Origin: Affinibrenneria salicis
Lineage (GTDB): Bacteria; Pseudomonadota; Gammaproteobacteria; Enterobacterales; Enterobacteriaceae
Direction: 5' to 3'
Assembly (NCBI RefSeq): GCF_008710095.1
Contig: NZ_VYKJ01000002.1
Location: 81,188-145,187, forward strand
Length of the DNA stretch: 64,000 nt
Shown: one piece after another, positions 30,808 through 43,330 of the stretch
Layout of the letters: each line of letters opens with the position of its first letter
How positions within the stretch are numbered: position 1 is the stretch's first letter
Program-made: the position numbers and the translations under genes
Notes under the pieces: generated by a model
Told to the model about the DNA's origin: nothing
The model's database searches: none
What the model saw: the letters and a program-made list of their open reading frames with translations, nothing else

Positions 30808-31692
30808 ATGATGCGTATTGCGCTTTTCTTGATCACTAACCTGGCGGTGATGCTGGTTTTTGGGCTGGTGCTCAGCCTGACCGGCATTCAGGGCAGCAGC
30901 GTTACCGGCTTAATGATCATGGCCGGGCTGTTTGGCTTTGGCGGCGCGTTTGTTTCACTGCTGATGTCTAAATGGATGGCTCTGCGTTCTGTCGGCGGCG
31001 AAGTGATCGAGCAGCCGCGTAGCGAAACGGAGCGCTGGCTGGTTAACACGGTGCGGATGCAGGCGCAGCAGGCGGGGATCGCCATGCCGCAGGTGGCTAT
31101 CTATAACGCGCCGGATATCAATGCGTTCGCAACCGGCGCGCGGCGTGATGCTTCGCTGGTGGCGGTGAGCAGCGGTCTGCTGCAAAATATGAGCCGCGAT
31201 GAAGCCGAAGCGGTGATTGCCCACGAAATTAGCCATATCGCCAATGGCGATATGGTCACTATGACGCTGATCCAGGGGGTGGTGAACACCTTTGTGATCT
31301 TTATTTCGCGTCTGCTGGCGCAGGTGGTCTCCGGTTTTCTGTCCGGCAACCGAAGCGATGGCGAAAGCAGCGGCGGCAACCCGCTAATCTATATGGCGGT
31401 CGCCACCGTGCTGGAGCTGGTATTCGGTATTCTGGCCAGTATTATCACCATGTGGTTCTCCCGCTATCGTGAGTTTCACGCCGACGCCGGATCCGCGCGT
31501 CTGGTCGGGCGTGAAAAGATGATCGCCGCCCTGCAGCGCCTGAAGACCAGCTACGAACCGCAGGAAGAGAGCAGCATGATGGCTTTCTGCATCAACGGTA
31601 AAAAAACCGGTTCGTTTGGCGCGCTGTTTATGTCGCATCCGCCGCTCGACCGGCGTATTGAAGCGTTGCGCAGCGGTCAATATTTGCGCTAG
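30808..31692 (+). CDS. htpX: membrane zinc metalloprotease HtpX
   Basis: HtpX is a heat-induced inner-membrane M48 protease that degrades misfolded membrane proteins together with FtsH. The 294-residue product starts [15 protein letters not shown] like E. coli (293). Two N-terminal transmembrane helices (about 4-24 and 34-53) precede the catalytic HEISH motif (His139, Glu140, His143), and two more hydrophobic segments follow, with the third zinc-ligand region [12 protein letters not shown]. The frame is open 34 codons upstream, but that stretch contains the sigma-32 promoter. Confidence 0.97.
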   Translation: MMRIALFLITNLAVMLVFGLVLSLTGIQGSSVTGLMIMAGLFGFGGAFVSLLMSKWMALRSVGGEVIEQPRSETERWLVNTVRMQAQQAGIAMPQVAIYNAPDINAFATGARRDASLVAVSSGLLQNMSRDEAEAVIAHEISHIANGDMVTMTLIQGVVNTFVIFISRLLAQVVSGFLSGNRSDGESSGGNPLIYMAVATVLELVFGILASIITMWFSRYREFHADAGSARLVGREKMIAALQRLKTSYEPQEESSMMAFCINGKKTGSFGALFMSHPPLDRRIEALRSGQYLR

Positions 31693-31869
31693 TCATCGCG
31701 ACGATTGTTAAACCGACAGGGCGGCGACGATGCCGCCCGGGGTTGTTGACAACGTCGGCGATGAAGCCGGGATGTCCGGGCCTGCCGTACCGGGCGACGT
31801 TTCGGCGGCTAACGGCGCTACACCCCATCGCCGAGTTCTCCCTTGATAACGAGCGTGGTCATTAGTCTG

Positions 31870-31894
31870 AAGCGGCAGCGATGCCGCTTTTTTT
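31870..31894 (+). terminator. Rho-independent terminator after htpX
   Basis: An 8-bp stem (AAGCGGCA / TGCCGCTT) with a 4-base loop is followed by T7. It lies about 180 bp after the htpX stop. Confidence 0.85.
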
Positions 31895-31899
31895 GTGCA

Positions 31900-32210
31900 T
31901 AGAAAACTCCCAGCCAGGCTGGGGACCGTAAAGCTTTCAGCTATAAGTCGGTTATAAAAATCCCTTTCAATTTGTTAAAACACCTTGCGGTCTGGCAACT
32001 GCAAAAGTTAAACAAAAATTGAAAGGGGGTTCTAATAGGGGACGAAAAGAGCTTAACGCTCCAGCTGGAGCAGGATAAGCGGGGTGAACAGCTCGCGATA
32101 CCGTATCCGGGTAGCTCGTTTACGGGCTGTAAGTAATCCATAGATGCAAATGTCAGATCGCGATGCGCCTGTTAGGGCGCGGCTGGTAACAAAGCCTTAC
32201 AGGCGCATAT
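31900..32210 (+). mobile_element. internally deleted IS200/IS605-family element (IS200-like)
   Basis: The left end has the hairpin CCCAGCC-A-GGCTGGG (31909-31923). The right end has the 10-bp inverted pair ATGCGCCTGT / ACAGGCGCAT (32163-32208). Between them are an IS200-type leader and a tnpA reading frame in which the start and the last codons are joined. IS200-type elements carry subterminal hairpins and no inverted terminal repeats, in agreement. Exact edges are uncertain. At about 310 bp it is a non-autonomous remnant. Confidence 0.8.
32035..32136 (+). pseudogene. tnpA remnant, IS200-type Y1 transposase
   Basis: The frame reads (I)GDEKSL, the N-terminus of IS200 TnpA (MGDEKSLAHT), directly joined to QLEQDKRGEQLAIPYPGSS and FTGCK, the TnpA C-terminus. 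About 115 residues, including the HUH and tyrosine catalytic residues, are deleted in frame. The start codon has become ATA. It cannot make an active transposase. Confidence 0.85.
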
Positions 32211-32211
32211 G

Positions 32212-32235
32212 AAAAACCTCCGGCTATGCCGGAGG
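32212..32235 (-). terminator. Rho-independent terminator after yebQ (minus strand)
   Basis: On the minus strand CCTCCGGC-ATA-GCCGGAGG is an exact 8-bp stem with a 3-base loop, followed by TTTTT. It lies 26 bp after the yebQ stop and borders the IS200-like remnant. Confidence 0.88.
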
Positions 32236-32260
32236 ATATTTATTCCGGCCGTTTTTCCGC

Positions 32261-33643
32261 TCAGTCCTGGCTGGCCGCGCGTGATTGCGTGAGGCGCGAA
32301 GCGCTGACTACGGCCGCAACGGTGGAGAATATGCCGGCCAGCACCAGCGAAGCGTGCGTGCCGTGTACGCCGAATCCATTAAACATCAGCGCCACCAGCG
32401 CGGCGCCGCTGGTTTGCCCCAGCAGGCGCGCGGTGCCCAGCATACCGCTGGCGCCGCCGCTGCGGTGGCGCGGCGCGGAAGAAATAATCGTGTGGTTGTT
32501 GGGCGACTGGAACAGGCCGAAACCGGCGCCGCACAGCATCATACGCCAGATAATGTCGATATCCGCCGGCTGGCCGGGAATAAACGCCAGGCTAAACAGC
32601 CCCGCGGCGAATACCGCTAAACCTATGCCGCCCAGCAAGCCGGGATGCACGCGTTCAATCAGGCGACCGGCGATCGGCGCCATCACCATCGTCGCCAGCG
32701 GCCAGGGCGTCAATAATAAGCCCGTCGCTACCTCATCGCGTCCCGCCACGTTCTGCAGAAAAAAAGGTAATGACACCATCGCCAGCATCTGCGCGCAGAA
32801 TGAGCAGATGGAGGTGCAAATAGAGAGCGAAAAAATCGGAATGCGCAGCAGGTCGACAGGCAGAAGCGGAAAAGTCATTTTCATTTGACGCCGGATGAAC
32901 AGCGTTCCGACGATCAGCAACGCGACCAGTTCGCCCAAAATAAGTCGATAATCTTGCCCCTGGGCGAAGCCGCTGAGCGCCGAGATCAGCAGGCCAAAAG
33001 TCAGGGCGTTCATCAGCGCGCTCAGCAGGTCGAACCCCTGTCCCTTCGATTTCTGCGGGTTATCGGGTAAAAAACGCAGCGACAGCCACAGCGCGACGAC
33101 ACCGACCGGCACGTTGATAAGAAATAGCCATTTCCATGATGCGACGGAGAGCACGGCCGAGGCGACGGTTGGACCGGCTGCGGTCGAGACCGCGACGATC
33201 AGCGAGTTAATTCCCATGCCGCGTCCCAGCTGACGCTGGGGGTAGATAATGCGGATCAACGCTGTGTTTACGCTCATCAGCGCCGCGCCGCCCAGCCCCT
33301 GCAGTACGCGGGCGAAAATCAGCGTCTCCAGCGATCCTGATAGCGCGCAGAACAGTGAAGTGCAACTGAAAACAACCAGACCGCACTGATAGATGCGACG
33401 ATAGCCGACAATATCGCCGAGGAAGGCGAGGGAAAGCAGGGAGACGATAATCGCCAGCTGATAGGCGTTAACGATCCAGATGGACTCGGCCGGACTGGCC
33501 TGAAATTCGCGAGCGATGGTGGGCAGCGCCACGTTGGCGATGGCGCCATCCAGAACGGCGACGGTAATACCTAATGCGATGGCGGCGATGGCGCCGTAAC
33601 GTTGCGGCAGGGGCAAGCCGTCGGTTTGAGCAGAATTAACCAT
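32261..33643 (-). CDS. yebQ: MFS drug-efflux-type transporter YebQ (DHA2 family)
   Basis: A 460-residue, 14-transmembrane-segment transporter of the drug:H+ antiporter-2 family. The family motifs are clear: LDGAIANVALPTIA in TM1 (motif D1), a GYRRIYQCGL loop (motif A), and the motif-C-like ASAVLS/GPTVAS helix. It matches E. coli YebQ along its whole length, including the unusual SPNNHTIISSAPRHRSGGASG C-terminal block. Substrate unknown. The ATG at 33643 aligns best with E. coli, though no good ribosome-binding site is visible; a TTG three codons earlier is possible. It lies next to htpX as in E. coli, but the usual neighbour kdgR is absent. Confidence 0.92.
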   Translation of the reverse strand: MVNSAQTDGLPLPQRYGAIAAIALGITVAVLDGAIANVALPTIAREFQASPAESIWIVNAYQLAIIVSLLSLAFLGDIVGYRRIYQCGLVVFSCTSLFCALSGSLETLIFARVLQGLGGAALMSVNTALIRIIYPQRQLGRGMGINSLIVAVSTAAGPTVASAVLSVASWKWLFLINVPVGVVALWLSLRFLPDNPQKSKGQGFDLLSALMNALTFGLLISALSGFAQGQDYRLILGELVALLIVGTLFIRRQMKMTFPLLPVDLLRIPIFSLSICTSICSFCAQMLAMVSLPFFLQNVAGRDEVATGLLLTPWPLATMVMAPIAGRLIERVHPGLLGGIGLAVFAAGLFSLAFIPGQPADIDIIWRMMLCGAGFGLFQSPNNHTIISSAPRHRSGGASGMLGTARLLGQTSGAALVALMFNGFGVHGTHASLVLAGIFSTVAAVVSASRLTQSRAASQD

Positions 33644-34128
33644 AAGTAGCAATATGCGTGGCGGTGAATATCACCATGCTAATGACTTTTCGCCGATTTG
33701 CATCGTTCTGGAGACAAAATAAAGTATCTGTGAATGTGTCGGGCGCGTTACCGGCGGCCGCGATGTAGCTTACAGACTAAGGTCGACCTCTGTCTTTATC
33801 AAAAAATTCCGCAAGTTAACCTGCTGTTGGTCACGGCGGAGGCAAACGCTCCGACCGCGTTTCTTCGGCTTTGTAGTATTCGGCATTTTACCGGCGACCC
33901 GCGTCCGAAATAGTTCGCCACAATGCGGCTGCCGCGATTATCCGCGTTAGCGCGTCACTATTTCGGGCGCCGGGCTTCCGGTTGCGCGCCGCGCATCAGA
34001 ATGCCCGGCACGCGCCCGGGATTTATGGCAAAATGCGCGGTGAATCGGCGCGGATGAGGCGCCGGACGATGACCACAGCGTTACAGCGAATGGCTGAGTG
34101 AAACTGAGAGATTGCAGGTAGGGTTACA
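33644..34128. other. intergenic region between divergent yebQ and yebO
   Basis: About 485 bp. In E. coli, kdgR, yobH and mgrB lie between yebQ and yebO. None of them is here: no reading frame of kdgR size (about 260 codons) and no MgrB-like (Lys-rich start, one membrane span, two conserved Cys) small frame was seen. The DNA is GC-rich with no repeat or RNA that I recognise. Confidence 0.6.
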
Positions 34129-34407
34129 ATGACGGGTTTAGCTTCCGGAACGTTAGAAATGGTGTTTTCACTGCTGATCATGCTGCTTGTCGCGTTGCTC
34201 GGTTTTTTTATTATCCGGGCCAGCGTCAGGGCGAATGAGCAAATCAAACTATTACAGGAAATCGCCGAACAGCAGCGTGAACAGACGCTGTTGCTGCAGC
34301 GACTGGTCGGGCAGATCCCCGGGCGGAGCGACAGCGACGGCGTGACCGCCGGGCAGGCTGATATCGCCGATGCCGACGACTTCAGGCACGTCATCCCCGA
34401 ACGTTAA
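34129..34407 (+). CDS. yebO: YebO, small membrane protein
   Basis: The 92-residue product has one N-terminal transmembrane helix (about 10-31, VFSLLIMLLVALLGFFIIRA) followed by the conserved RANEQIKLLQEIAEQQREQ coiled-coil and a polar C-terminus. E. coli YebO (95 residues) shares the 'RxNEQIxLLexxxxQQ' core. Function unknown. In E. coli it is next to mgrB and yobF-cspC; here those follow only after a 24-kb block. Confidence 0.85.
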   Translation: MTGLASGTLEMVFSLLIMLLVALLGFFIIRASVRANEQIKLLQEIAEQQREQTLLLQRLVGQIPGRSDSDGVTAGQADIADADDFRHVIPER

Positions 34408-34521
34408 GCCGTATCTCCCCTGATATTTCAATCACGCTCTTGACCTAAGTACCGGTGCGCAGCCGGTATTTTTTTATCGTTTTTTTACTTTTTCGACCCA
34501 GGACAGGAATTACAGACAGGC

Positions 34522-35898
34522 ATGGATACACAGCAACAAAAATCTGATTTACAGCGCGGGCTGAAAAACCGCCATATTCAGTTGATCGCGCTGGGCGGCG
34601 CGATCGGCACCGGGTTATTTCTGGGGATCTCGCAGACGATCCAGATGGCCGGACCGGCGGTGATCGTCGGCTATGGCGTGGCCGGCTTCATCGCCTTTCT
34701 GATTATGCGACAGCTGGGGGAAATGGTGGTGGAAGAGCCGGTTGCCGGTTCGTTTAGCCACTTCGCCTGTAAATACTGGGGCAATTTCGCCGGTTTTCTT
34801 GCCGGCTGGAACTACTGGGCGATGTTTATTCTGGTCGGCATGGCCGAATTGACCGCGGTGGGAATTTATGTCCAGTATTGGTGGCCGCAGGTGCCAACCT
34901 GGGTGTCGGCGGCGCTGTTTTTCGTGCTGATCAACGTTATCAATCTGGTGAATGTCCGCGCCTATGGCGAGACGGAGTTCTGGTTCGCCATCGTTAAGGT
35001 ACTGGCGATCGTCGGCATGATTCTGTTCGGCGGCTGGCTGTTGCTGAGCGGCACAGGCGGCGAACAGGCCGGTATCAGCAACCTGTGGCGCTACGGCGGC
35101 TTTATGCCGCACGGCATCGGCGGTCTGATTATGGCGCTGGCGATTATCATGTTCTCTTTCGGCGGGCTGGAGCTGGTTGGCATTACCGCGGCCGAAGCCG
35201 CCGATCCAGGCCGCTCTATTCCGCAGGCCACCAATCAGGTGGTTTATCGGATCCTGATTTTCTATATCGGTTCGCTGACCGTACTGTTGTCGCTTTACCC
35301 CTGGACGCGGGTGGTCGACGGCGGCAGTCCTTTCGTGCTGATTTTTCACGCGCTGAATAGCAACCTGGTGGCTAACATTCTCAATGTGGTGGTGTTGACG
35401 GCCGCGCTGTCGGTGTACAACAGCGGCGTGTATTGCAATAGCCGGATGCTGTACGGTCTGGCGCAGCAGGGCAACGCGCCGCAGTCGCTGGCTAAGATCA
35501 ATGCGCGCGGCGTGCCGGTACGCTCGATTGCGCTGTCCGCGCTGGCGACGTCGGCCGGCGTCGCCCTCAATTACCTGATGCCCGGCAAGGCGTTCGCTTT
35601 ACTGATGGCGCTGGTGGTTTCCACCCTGGTGATCAACTGGATTATGATCTGTCTGGCCCACCTGCGTTTTCGTCAGGCGATGATGCGCAAAGGATGCGAG
35701 CCGCGCTTTAAGGCCTTCTGGTATCCCTGGAGCAACTATCTGTGCCTGCTGTTTCTGGCGCTGATCCTGCTGATTTTGCTGTTTTCGCCCGGCGTGCGGA
35801 TTTCCGTCATCCTTATCCCATTTTGGGTGGCGGCGATTTATCTGGGTTTTCTGCTGGCGCAGCGCGGTAAAAAAGCGGGGGATACGGCGGCAGAATAG
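34522..35898 (+). CDS. pheP: aromatic amino-acid permease, closest to PheP
   Basis: A 458-residue APC-superfamily proton symporter with 12 transmembrane helices, taking up phenylalanine or other aromatic amino acids. The signature GGAIGTGLFLG in TM1 and VEEPVAGSFSHFA are shared by AroP and PheP. Several later stretches (GMAELTAVGIYVQYWWP, ETEFWFAIVKVLAIVGM, NLWRYGGF, NWIMICLAHLRFR, YLCLLFLALIL) fit PheP better from memory. Specificity between PheP and AroP remains to be settled. It is a single gene, upstream of thrS, in a position not occupied by pheP in E. coli. Confidence 0.85.
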   Translation: MDTQQQKSDLQRGLKNRHIQLIALGGAIGTGLFLGISQTIQMAGPAVIVGYGVAGFIAFLIMRQLGEMVVEEPVAGSFSHFACKYWGNFAGFLAGWNYWAMFILVGMAELTAVGIYVQYWWPQVPTWVSAALFFVLINVINLVNVRAYGETEFWFAIVKVLAIVGMILFGGWLLLSGTGGEQAGISNLWRYGGFMPHGIGGLIMALAIIMFSFGGLELVGITAAEAADPGRSIPQATNQVVYRILIFYIGSLTVLLSLYPWTRVVDGGSPFVLIFHALNSNLVANILNVVVLTAALSVYNSGVYCNSRMLYGLAQQGNAPQSLAKINARGVPVRSIALSALATSAGVALNYLMPGKAFALLMALVVSTLVINWIMICLAHLRFRQAMMRKGCEPRFKAFWYPWSNYLCLLFLALILLILLFSPGVRISVILIPFWVAAIYLGFLLAQRGKKAGDTAAE

Positions 35899-36363
35899 GC
35901 CTCCTGAGCGTGAATCCACACGCGGCGGGCGAACCATTGCTCATTTTTATGTGACAATGTCACTTTTGTTGCTAACTGAAAACCACGTCATGGGGGCGTG
36001 GTTAGCCATAGGTTTTGGTTTTCGTCTTATTGTCTTTGGATTTAAATATTACAGGACTGGCAGCGACTTTTTTAAGGTTTGGGTACGCCCTTTCAGGAGG
36101 CAGTCAATGTCACTATCTATGAAGGTGGGATTTTACTTGTGCGCCGCGCCGCCGTTCTCCGGCCGGGACAAACAAAGTCACCGGCGAGTGCGGGCATCGT
36201 TCTTTCGTCAGTCGCGCAGAGCGTGTAATATAACCCTCCGCCCGCTAAGGGTGAGCGCGTCGCGGCCTTCACGCGGCGCCGGATTGCGCGCCAATTTGGC
36301 GATTGTGGGTTAAATTGATGGCGCAATGTTTTGATTTAAATACATAAACTCATTTTTTTGCAT
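35899..36363. other. intergenic region upstream of thrS with a short unassigned ORF
   Basis: Holds an inverted repeat (AACCACG ... CGTGGTT, about 35983-36004) and a 68-codon ORF at 36107-36313 beginning MSLSMKVGFYLCAAPPFSG. The ORF has a perfect AGGAGG at 6-bp spacing, but its composition (Arg/Ser-rich later half) looks non-coding and I know no relative. thrS promoters are expected in this region. Confidence 0.35.
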
Positions 36364-36405
36364 GTGATCTTTCGTGTGGGTCACCACTGCAGATAAGGAT
36401 CTGGA
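36364..36405 (+). promoter_or_regulatory. thrS translational operator (tRNA-Thr anticodon mimic) and ribosome-binding site
   Basis: The leader just before thrS matches the E. coli operator: GTGATC pairs with GGTCAC around a loop holding CGT (36373-36375), the anticodon-like triplet of tRNA-Thr, followed by the AAGGAT ribosome-binding site. In E. coli, ThrRS binds this hairpin and blocks ribosome loading, so the synthetase represses its own translation. Confidence 0.85.
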
Positions 36406-38334
36406 ATGCCTGTTATTACCCTTCCTGATGGAAGTCAGCGTCATTACGATCGCGCCGTTTCTCCTCTTGATGTTGCCCTGGATATCGGACCAGGTCTGGC
36501 TAAGGCCTGTATTGCCGGTCGTGTTAACGGCGAGCTGGTGGACGCCACCGATCTGATCGAAAAGGATGCGCAGCTGGCGATTATCACCGCCAAAGATGAA
36601 GCCGGTCTGGAGATTCTTCGTCACTCCTGTGCTCACCTGCTGGGTCATGCCATTAAGCAACTGTGGCCGGATACGAAGATGGCGATTGGCCCGGTGATTG
36701 ACAACGGTTTTTATTATGACGTCGATCTGGACCGGACGCTGACCCAGGAAGATCTCGACCTGTTGGAAAAACGCATGCACGCGCTGGCCGCGACGAACTA
36801 CGACGTCATCAAAAAGACCGTCAGTTGGCAGCAAGCGCGCGATGTGTTCGCCGCGCGCGGCGAAAATTACAAGATAGCGATTCTGGATGAAAACATCAGC
36901 CATGATGATCATCCGGGCCTGTATCACCACCAGGAATACATCGATATGTGCCGCGGGCCGCACGTGCCCAACATGCGCTTCTGCCAGCATTTCAAGTTGC
37001 AGAAGACCTCCGGCGCATACTGGCGCGGCGACAGCAAGAACAAAATGCTGCAGCGTATTTACGGCACCGCCTGGGCCGAGAAGAAGCAGCTGAACGCCTA
37101 TCTGCAGCGTCTTGAAGAAGCGGCCAAACGCGATCACCGCAAAATCGGCAAGCAGCTCGATCTGTATCATATGCAGGAAGAAGCGCCGGGCATGGTGTTC
37201 TGGCATAACGACGGCTGGACGGTGTTCCGCGAACTGGAAGCCTTTGTGCGCATGAAGCTGAAGGAATACCAGTACCAGGAGGTCAAAGGGCCGTTCATGA
37301 TGGACCGCGTCCTGTGGGAGAAAACCGGCCACTGGGATAACTATAAAGAGGCGATGTTCACCACCTCGTCGGAAAATCGCGAATATTGCATCAAGCCGAT
37401 GAACTGTCCCGGTCACGTACAGATTTTCAACCAGGGGTTGAAATCCTATCGCGATCTGCCGCTGCGCATGGCCGAGTTCGGCAGCTGTCACCGCAATGAA
37501 CCGTCCGGTTCACTGCACGGGCTGATGCGCGTGCGCGGTTTCACCCAGGACGACGCGCATATCTTCTGTACCGAAGACCAGGTGCGCGCCGAAGTGAACA
37601 GCTGTATTCGTATGGTGTATGACATGTACAGCACCTTCGGCTTCGATAAGATTGCGGTGAAACTTTCCACCCGGCCGGAGAAACGCATCGGCAGCGACGA
37701 AATGTGGACGCGTGCGGAAGAGGATCTGGCGGCGGCGCTGAAGGAAAACGATATTCCTTTTGAATATCAGCCGGGAGAAGGGGCGTTTTACGGACCGAAA
37801 ATCGAATTTACTCTGCACGATTGTTTGGATCGCGCCTGGCAGTGTGGTACCGTACAGCTCGACTTCTCATTACCGGGCCGCTTAAGTGCGTCCTATGTCG
37901 GTGAAAACAACGACCGGCTGGTGCCGGTGATGATCCATCGGGCCATTCTGGGCTCCATGGAACGTTTCATCGGTATCCTGACCGAAGAGTACGCGGGCTT
38001 CTTCCCAACCTGGATCGCACCTGTTCAGGTCGTGGTGATGAATATCACCGACGGTCAGGCTGATTATGTCGCCGAATTGACCAAAAAGCTGCAGGATGCC
38101 GGTATTCGGGCTAAAGCAGACTTGAGAAATGAGAAGATAGGCTTTAAAATCCGCGAACACACGTTACGCCGGGTTCCTTACATGCTGGTTTGTGGCGATA
38201 AAGAGGTCGAGGCCGGAAAAGTGGCTGTACGTACCCGCCGCGGCAAAGATTTAGGAAGTCTGGATGTGAACGAAGTAATAGACACGCTGCTCAATGAGAT
38301 TCGCAGCCGTAGTCTTCATCAACTGGAGGAATAA
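36406..38334 (+). CDS. thrS: threonyl-tRNA synthetase
   Basis: Charges tRNA-Thr and edits mis-acylated Ser-tRNA-Thr. The 642-residue product equals E. coli. It has a TGS domain (1-60), an editing domain with the HxxxH motif ([10 protein letters not shown], about residues 73-77), a class II catalytic core with motif 2 ([10 protein letters not shown]) and motif 3 (GSMERF), the zinc-site Cys in MNCPGHVQ, and a C-terminal anticodon-binding domain. It is followed after 3 bp by infC. Confidence 0.98.
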   Translation: MPVITLPDGSQRHYDRAVSPLDVALDIGPGLAKACIAGRVNGELVDATDLIEKDAQLAIITAKDEAGLEILRHSCAHLLGHAIKQLWPDTKMAIGPVIDNGFYYDVDLDRTLTQEDLDLLEKRMHALAATNYDVIKKTVSWQQARDVFAARGENYKIAILDENISHDDHPGLYHHQEYIDMCRGPHVPNMRFCQHFKLQKTSGAYWRGDSKNKMLQRIYGTAWAEKKQLNAYLQRLEEAAKRDHRKIGKQLDLYHMQEEAPGMVFWHNDGWTVFRELEAFVRMKLKEYQYQEVKGPFMMDRVLWEKTGHWDNYKEAMFTTSSENREYCIKPMNCPGHVQIFNQGLKSYRDLPLRMAEFGSCHRNEPSGSLHGLMRVRGFTQDDAHIFCTEDQVRAEVNSCIRMVYDMYSTFGFDKIAVKLSTRPEKRIGSDEMWTRAEEDLAAALKENDIPFEYQPGEGAFYGPKIEFTLHDCLDRAWQCGTVQLDFSLPGRLSASYVGENNDRLVPVMIHRAILGSMERFIGILTEEYAGFFPTWIAPVQVVVMNITDGQADYVAELTKKLQDAGIRAKADLRNEKIGFKIREHTLRRVPYMLVCGDKEVEAGKVAVRTRRGKDLGSLDVNEVIDTLLNEIRSRSLHQLEE

Positions 38335-38880
<546 letters not shown>

Positions 38881-38955
38881 GGCATTCAAGTAATGATTCC
38901 GCTGCGGCTCGCGCGGTAGCGGATGATTTCGCCTTATCTGATTCGTTGTAATTAA

Positions 38956-39174
<219 letters not shown>

Positions 39175-39198
39175 GTAACCTTTTTTAATTAAGAATAA

Positions 39199-39573
<375 letters not shown>

Positions 39574-39584
39574 GTGAAGCGGAA

Positions 39585-39607
39585 GAGGGGGCTGGTCCCC
39601 CTCTTTT
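39585..39607 (+). terminator. Rho-independent terminator after rplT
   Basis: The stem GAGGGGG / CCCCCTC with a 5-base loop is followed by TTTT. It separates the ribosomal-protein genes from pheM-pheST, with probable partial readthrough as in E. coli. Confidence 0.85.
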
Positions 39608-39694
39608 ACTATTTGCTTCGCCGATAATCATATTGACTTTTACCGCCCGCGGCTTTTCAATAAGCCGGACAGACAACGACAAGGTAACGCAAGT

Positions 39695-39739
39695 ATGCAT
39701 ACTGCTATTTTCCGTTTCTTTTTTTACTTTAGCGCCTGA
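39695..39739 (+). CDS. pheM: pheST operon leader peptide PheM
   Basis: This 14-residue ORF reads [14 protein letters not shown] and carries five phenylalanine codons, three of them consecutive. E. coli PheM ([14 protein letters not shown]) is the same length. Ribosome stalling at the Phe codons when charged tRNA-Phe is scarce prevents the downstream terminator from forming and turns on pheST. Confidence 0.95.
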   Translation: [14 protein letters not shown]

Positions 39740-39785
39740 TTGCGGGGGGCTTTGCGCGTAAGAAAAGAAACGAAAAGTAGCGCTT

Positions 39786-39811
39786 AAGCCTCCCATCGCG
39801 GAGGCTTTTTT
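39786..39811 (+). terminator. pheST attenuator (Rho-independent terminator)
   Basis: The hairpin AAGCCTCC / GGAGGCTT with loop CATCGC is followed by a T-run. It sits about 50 bp after the pheM stop and 129 bp before pheS, the arrangement needed for attenuation by the PheM leader peptide. Confidence 0.92.
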
Positions 39812-39888
39812 ATTGTCTTGCTGATGCGCAGTGTGTTGTTTCTGCGTATAGGGAAACGGTCATGTCTGATGCCCTTTCTCTGATATGA

Positions 39889-40923
<1,035 letters not shown>

Positions 40924-40938
40924 GGCAGGGATATCATC

Positions 40939-43326
40939 ATGAAATTCAGTGAACTTTGGTTGCGCGAATGGGTAAACCCGGCGATCGACAGCGACGCGCT
41001 GGCGGAACAGATCACCATGGCCGGTCTGGAAGTGGACGGCGTGGAAGCAGTGGCCGGCGCGTTTCACGGCGTGGTGATCGGCGAAGTGGTCGAATGCGCG
41101 CAGCATCCCAATGCCGATAAACTGCGGGTCACCAGGGTCAATGTCGGCGGCGATCGCCTGCTGGATATCGTCTGCGGCGCGCCGAACTGTCGCCAGGGGC
41201 TGAAAGTCGCGGTGGCCACCATTGGCGCGGTATTGCCGGGCGATTTCCGCATCAAGGCGGCAAAACTGCGCGGCGAGCCGTCCGAAGGCATGCTGTGCTC
41301 GTTCTCCGAACTGGGCATCTCCGACGATCATAACGGTATCATCGAACTGCCGGCCGATGCGCCGGTGGGCGAGAATTTTCGCAACTGGCTGCAGCTGGAT
41401 GATAACACCATCGATATCAGCGTGACGCCGAATCGCGCCGATTGCCTCGGCATCATGGGCGTGGCGCGCGATGTGGCGGTGCTCAATCAACTGCCGATCA
41501 ATGAGCCGGTTATCGAACCGGTCGCCGCGACCATCGACGATCGCTTCCCGATAGAAGTGCGCGCGCCGCAGGCGTGTCCGCGCTATCTCGGCCGGGTGAT
41601 CAAAGGTGTGAACGTCGCTGCGGTCACGCCGCTGTGGATGAGCGAAAAACTGCGCCGCTGCGGTATCCGTTCGATCGAGCCGGTGGTCGATGTTACCAAC
41701 TATGTACTGCTCGAGCTCGGTCAGCCGATGCACGCGTTCGATCTGAATCGTCTGGCCGGCGGCATTGTGGTGCGTATGGCGGAAGAGAACGAAACGCTGA
41801 CGCTGCTTGACGGCAGCGAAGCGCGTCTGCAGGCCGATACGCTGGTGATCGCCGATCGGGAAAAAGCGCTGGCGCTGGGCGGCATTTTTGGCGGCGAGCA
41901 CTCCGGCGTAAATGCGGAAACTCAGGATGTGTTGCTGGAGTGCGCGTGGTTTAATCCGCTGGCGATCACCGGCCGTGCCCGCCGTCACGGTTTGCACACC
42001 GATGCCTCTCATCGCTACGAGCGCGGCGTGGATCCGGCCCTGCAGCAAAAGGCAATGGAGCGGGCGACGCGCCTGCTGATAGACATCTGCGGCGGCAGCG
42101 CCGGCCCGGTGATGGACGTCACCAGCGCGTCGGATCTGCCGGCGCGCGCTACTATCACCCTGCGGCGCGCCAAACTCGACCGGCTGCTCGGCCATGCGAT
42201 CGACGATGAACAGGTGAGCGATATCCTGCAGCGTCTGGGCTGTCAGGTGGAAAAAACGGCTCATGGCTGGCAGGCGACGGCGCCGAGCTGGCGTTTCGAT
42301 ATGGAGATCGAAGAGGATCTGATCGAAGAAGTCGCGCGCATCTACGGTTATAACAATATCCCCAATATCGCCGCTCAGGCGCCGTTGACCATGACCCGTC
42401 ACCGCGAAGCGAATCTGTCGCTGAAACGGGTGAAGACGCTGCTGGTCGATCGCGGCTATCAGGAAGCGATTACCTATAGTTTTGTCGATCCGAAGGTGCA
42501 GGCCTTGCTGCATCCGGGCGAGGAAGCGCTGGTGCTGCCGAGCCCGATCTCCGTCGAAATGTCGGCGATGCGTTTGTCGCTGTGGAGCGGGCTGCTGAGC
42601 GCGGTGGTATATAATCAGAATCGTCAGCAAAGCCGTCTGCGTCTGTTCGAAAGCGGTCTGCGTTTTGTGCCGGACAGCGCCGCCAATATCGGCATTCGAC
42701 AGGATGTCATGCTGGCGGGCGTTATCGCCGGCAGCCGTTTCGAAGAGCATTGGGATCTGGCGCGCCAGGCGGTCGATTTTTACGACCTGAAAGGCGACGT
42801 GGAGGCGGTGCTTGAGCTGACCGGCAAACTTTCCGCCATAGAATTTAAAGCCGAAAGCAATCCGGCATTGCATCCGGGCCAGAGTGCTGCTATTTATCTT
42901 GACGGGGAACGTATTGGTTTCATTGGTGTTATACATCCGGAACTGGAGCGTAAGCTGGATCTGAATGGACGCACGGTGGTCTTCGAACTGCTTTGGAACC
43001 GGGTCGCAGACCGCGTGGTGCCTGATGCGAGCGATATTTCACGTTTCCCGGCGAACCGTCGCGACATCGCTGTTGTGGTGGCTGAAAACGTGCCGGCTGG
43101 CGATGTTTTAGCCGAATGTAAGAAAGTTGGCGCAAATCAGTTAGTTGGCGTAAACTTGTTTGATGTGTACCGTGGCAAGGGTGTCGCCGATGGGTATAAG
43201 AGCCTGGCTATCAGTCTGATCCTGCAAGATAGCGCTCGTACACTTGAAGAAGAGGCAATTGCCGCAACGGTTGCGCAATGCGTAGCGGCACTAAAACAGC
43301 GATTCCATGCATCCTTGAGGGATTGA
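40939..43326 (+). CDS. pheT: phenylalanyl-tRNA synthetase beta subunit
   Basis: Editing and tRNA-binding subunit of PheRS. The 795-residue product equals E. coli. It shows an N-terminal EMAP/OB tRNA-binding domain (about 40-150), B3/B4 editing domains (about 210-395), a B5 domain, a catalytic-like core and a C-terminal ferredoxin-fold anticodon-binding domain (about 700-795, [14 protein letters not shown]). It lies 4 bp before ihfA. The 760-codon open frame on the opposite strand is a codon-composition shadow. Confidence 0.98.
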   Translation: MKFSELWLREWVNPAIDSDALAEQITMAGLEVDGVEAVAGAFHGVVIGEVVECAQHPNADKLRVTRVNVGGDRLLDIVCGAPNCRQGLKVAVATIGAVLPGDFRIKAAKLRGEPSEGMLCSFSELGISDDHNGIIELPADAPVGENFRNWLQLDDNTIDISVTPNRADCLGIMGVARDVAVLNQLPINEPVIEPVAATIDDRFPIEVRAPQACPRYLGRVIKGVNVAAVTPLWMSEKLRRCGIRSIEPVVDVTNYVLLELGQPMHAFDLNRLAGGIVVRMAEENETLTLLDGSEARLQADTLVIADREKALALGGIFGGEHSGVNAETQDVLLECAWFNPLAITGRARRHGLHTDASHRYERGVDPALQQKAMERATRLLIDICGGSAGPVMDVTSASDLPARATITLRRAKLDRLLGHAIDDEQVSDILQRLGCQVEKTAHGWQATAPSWRFDMEIEEDLIEEVARIYGYNNIPNIAAQAPLTMTRHREANLSLKRVKTLLVDRGYQEAITYSFVDPKVQALLHPGEEALVLPSPISVEMSAMRLSLWSGLLSAVVYNQNRQQSRLRLFESGLRFVPDSAANIGIRQDVMLAGVIAGSRFEEHWDLARQAVDFYDLKGDVEAVLELTGKLSAIEFKAESNPALHPGQSAAIYLDGERIGFIGVIHPELERKLDLNGRTVVFELLWNRVADRVVPDASDISRFPANRRDIAVVVAENVPAGDVLAECKKVGANQLVGVNLFDVYRGKGVADGYKSLAISLILQDSARTLEEEAIAATVAQCVAALKQRFHASLRD

Positions 43327-43330
43327 ACCT

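Noticed and set aside
31941..32141. 66-codon ORF on the minus strand in the IS200-like remnant
   Set aside because: Antisense to the recognisable tnpA stub and leader.
36107..36313. 68-codon ORF with a perfect AGGAGG before thrS
   Set aside because: Composition looks non-coding and it resembles nothing known; kept only as a note in the intergenic entry.
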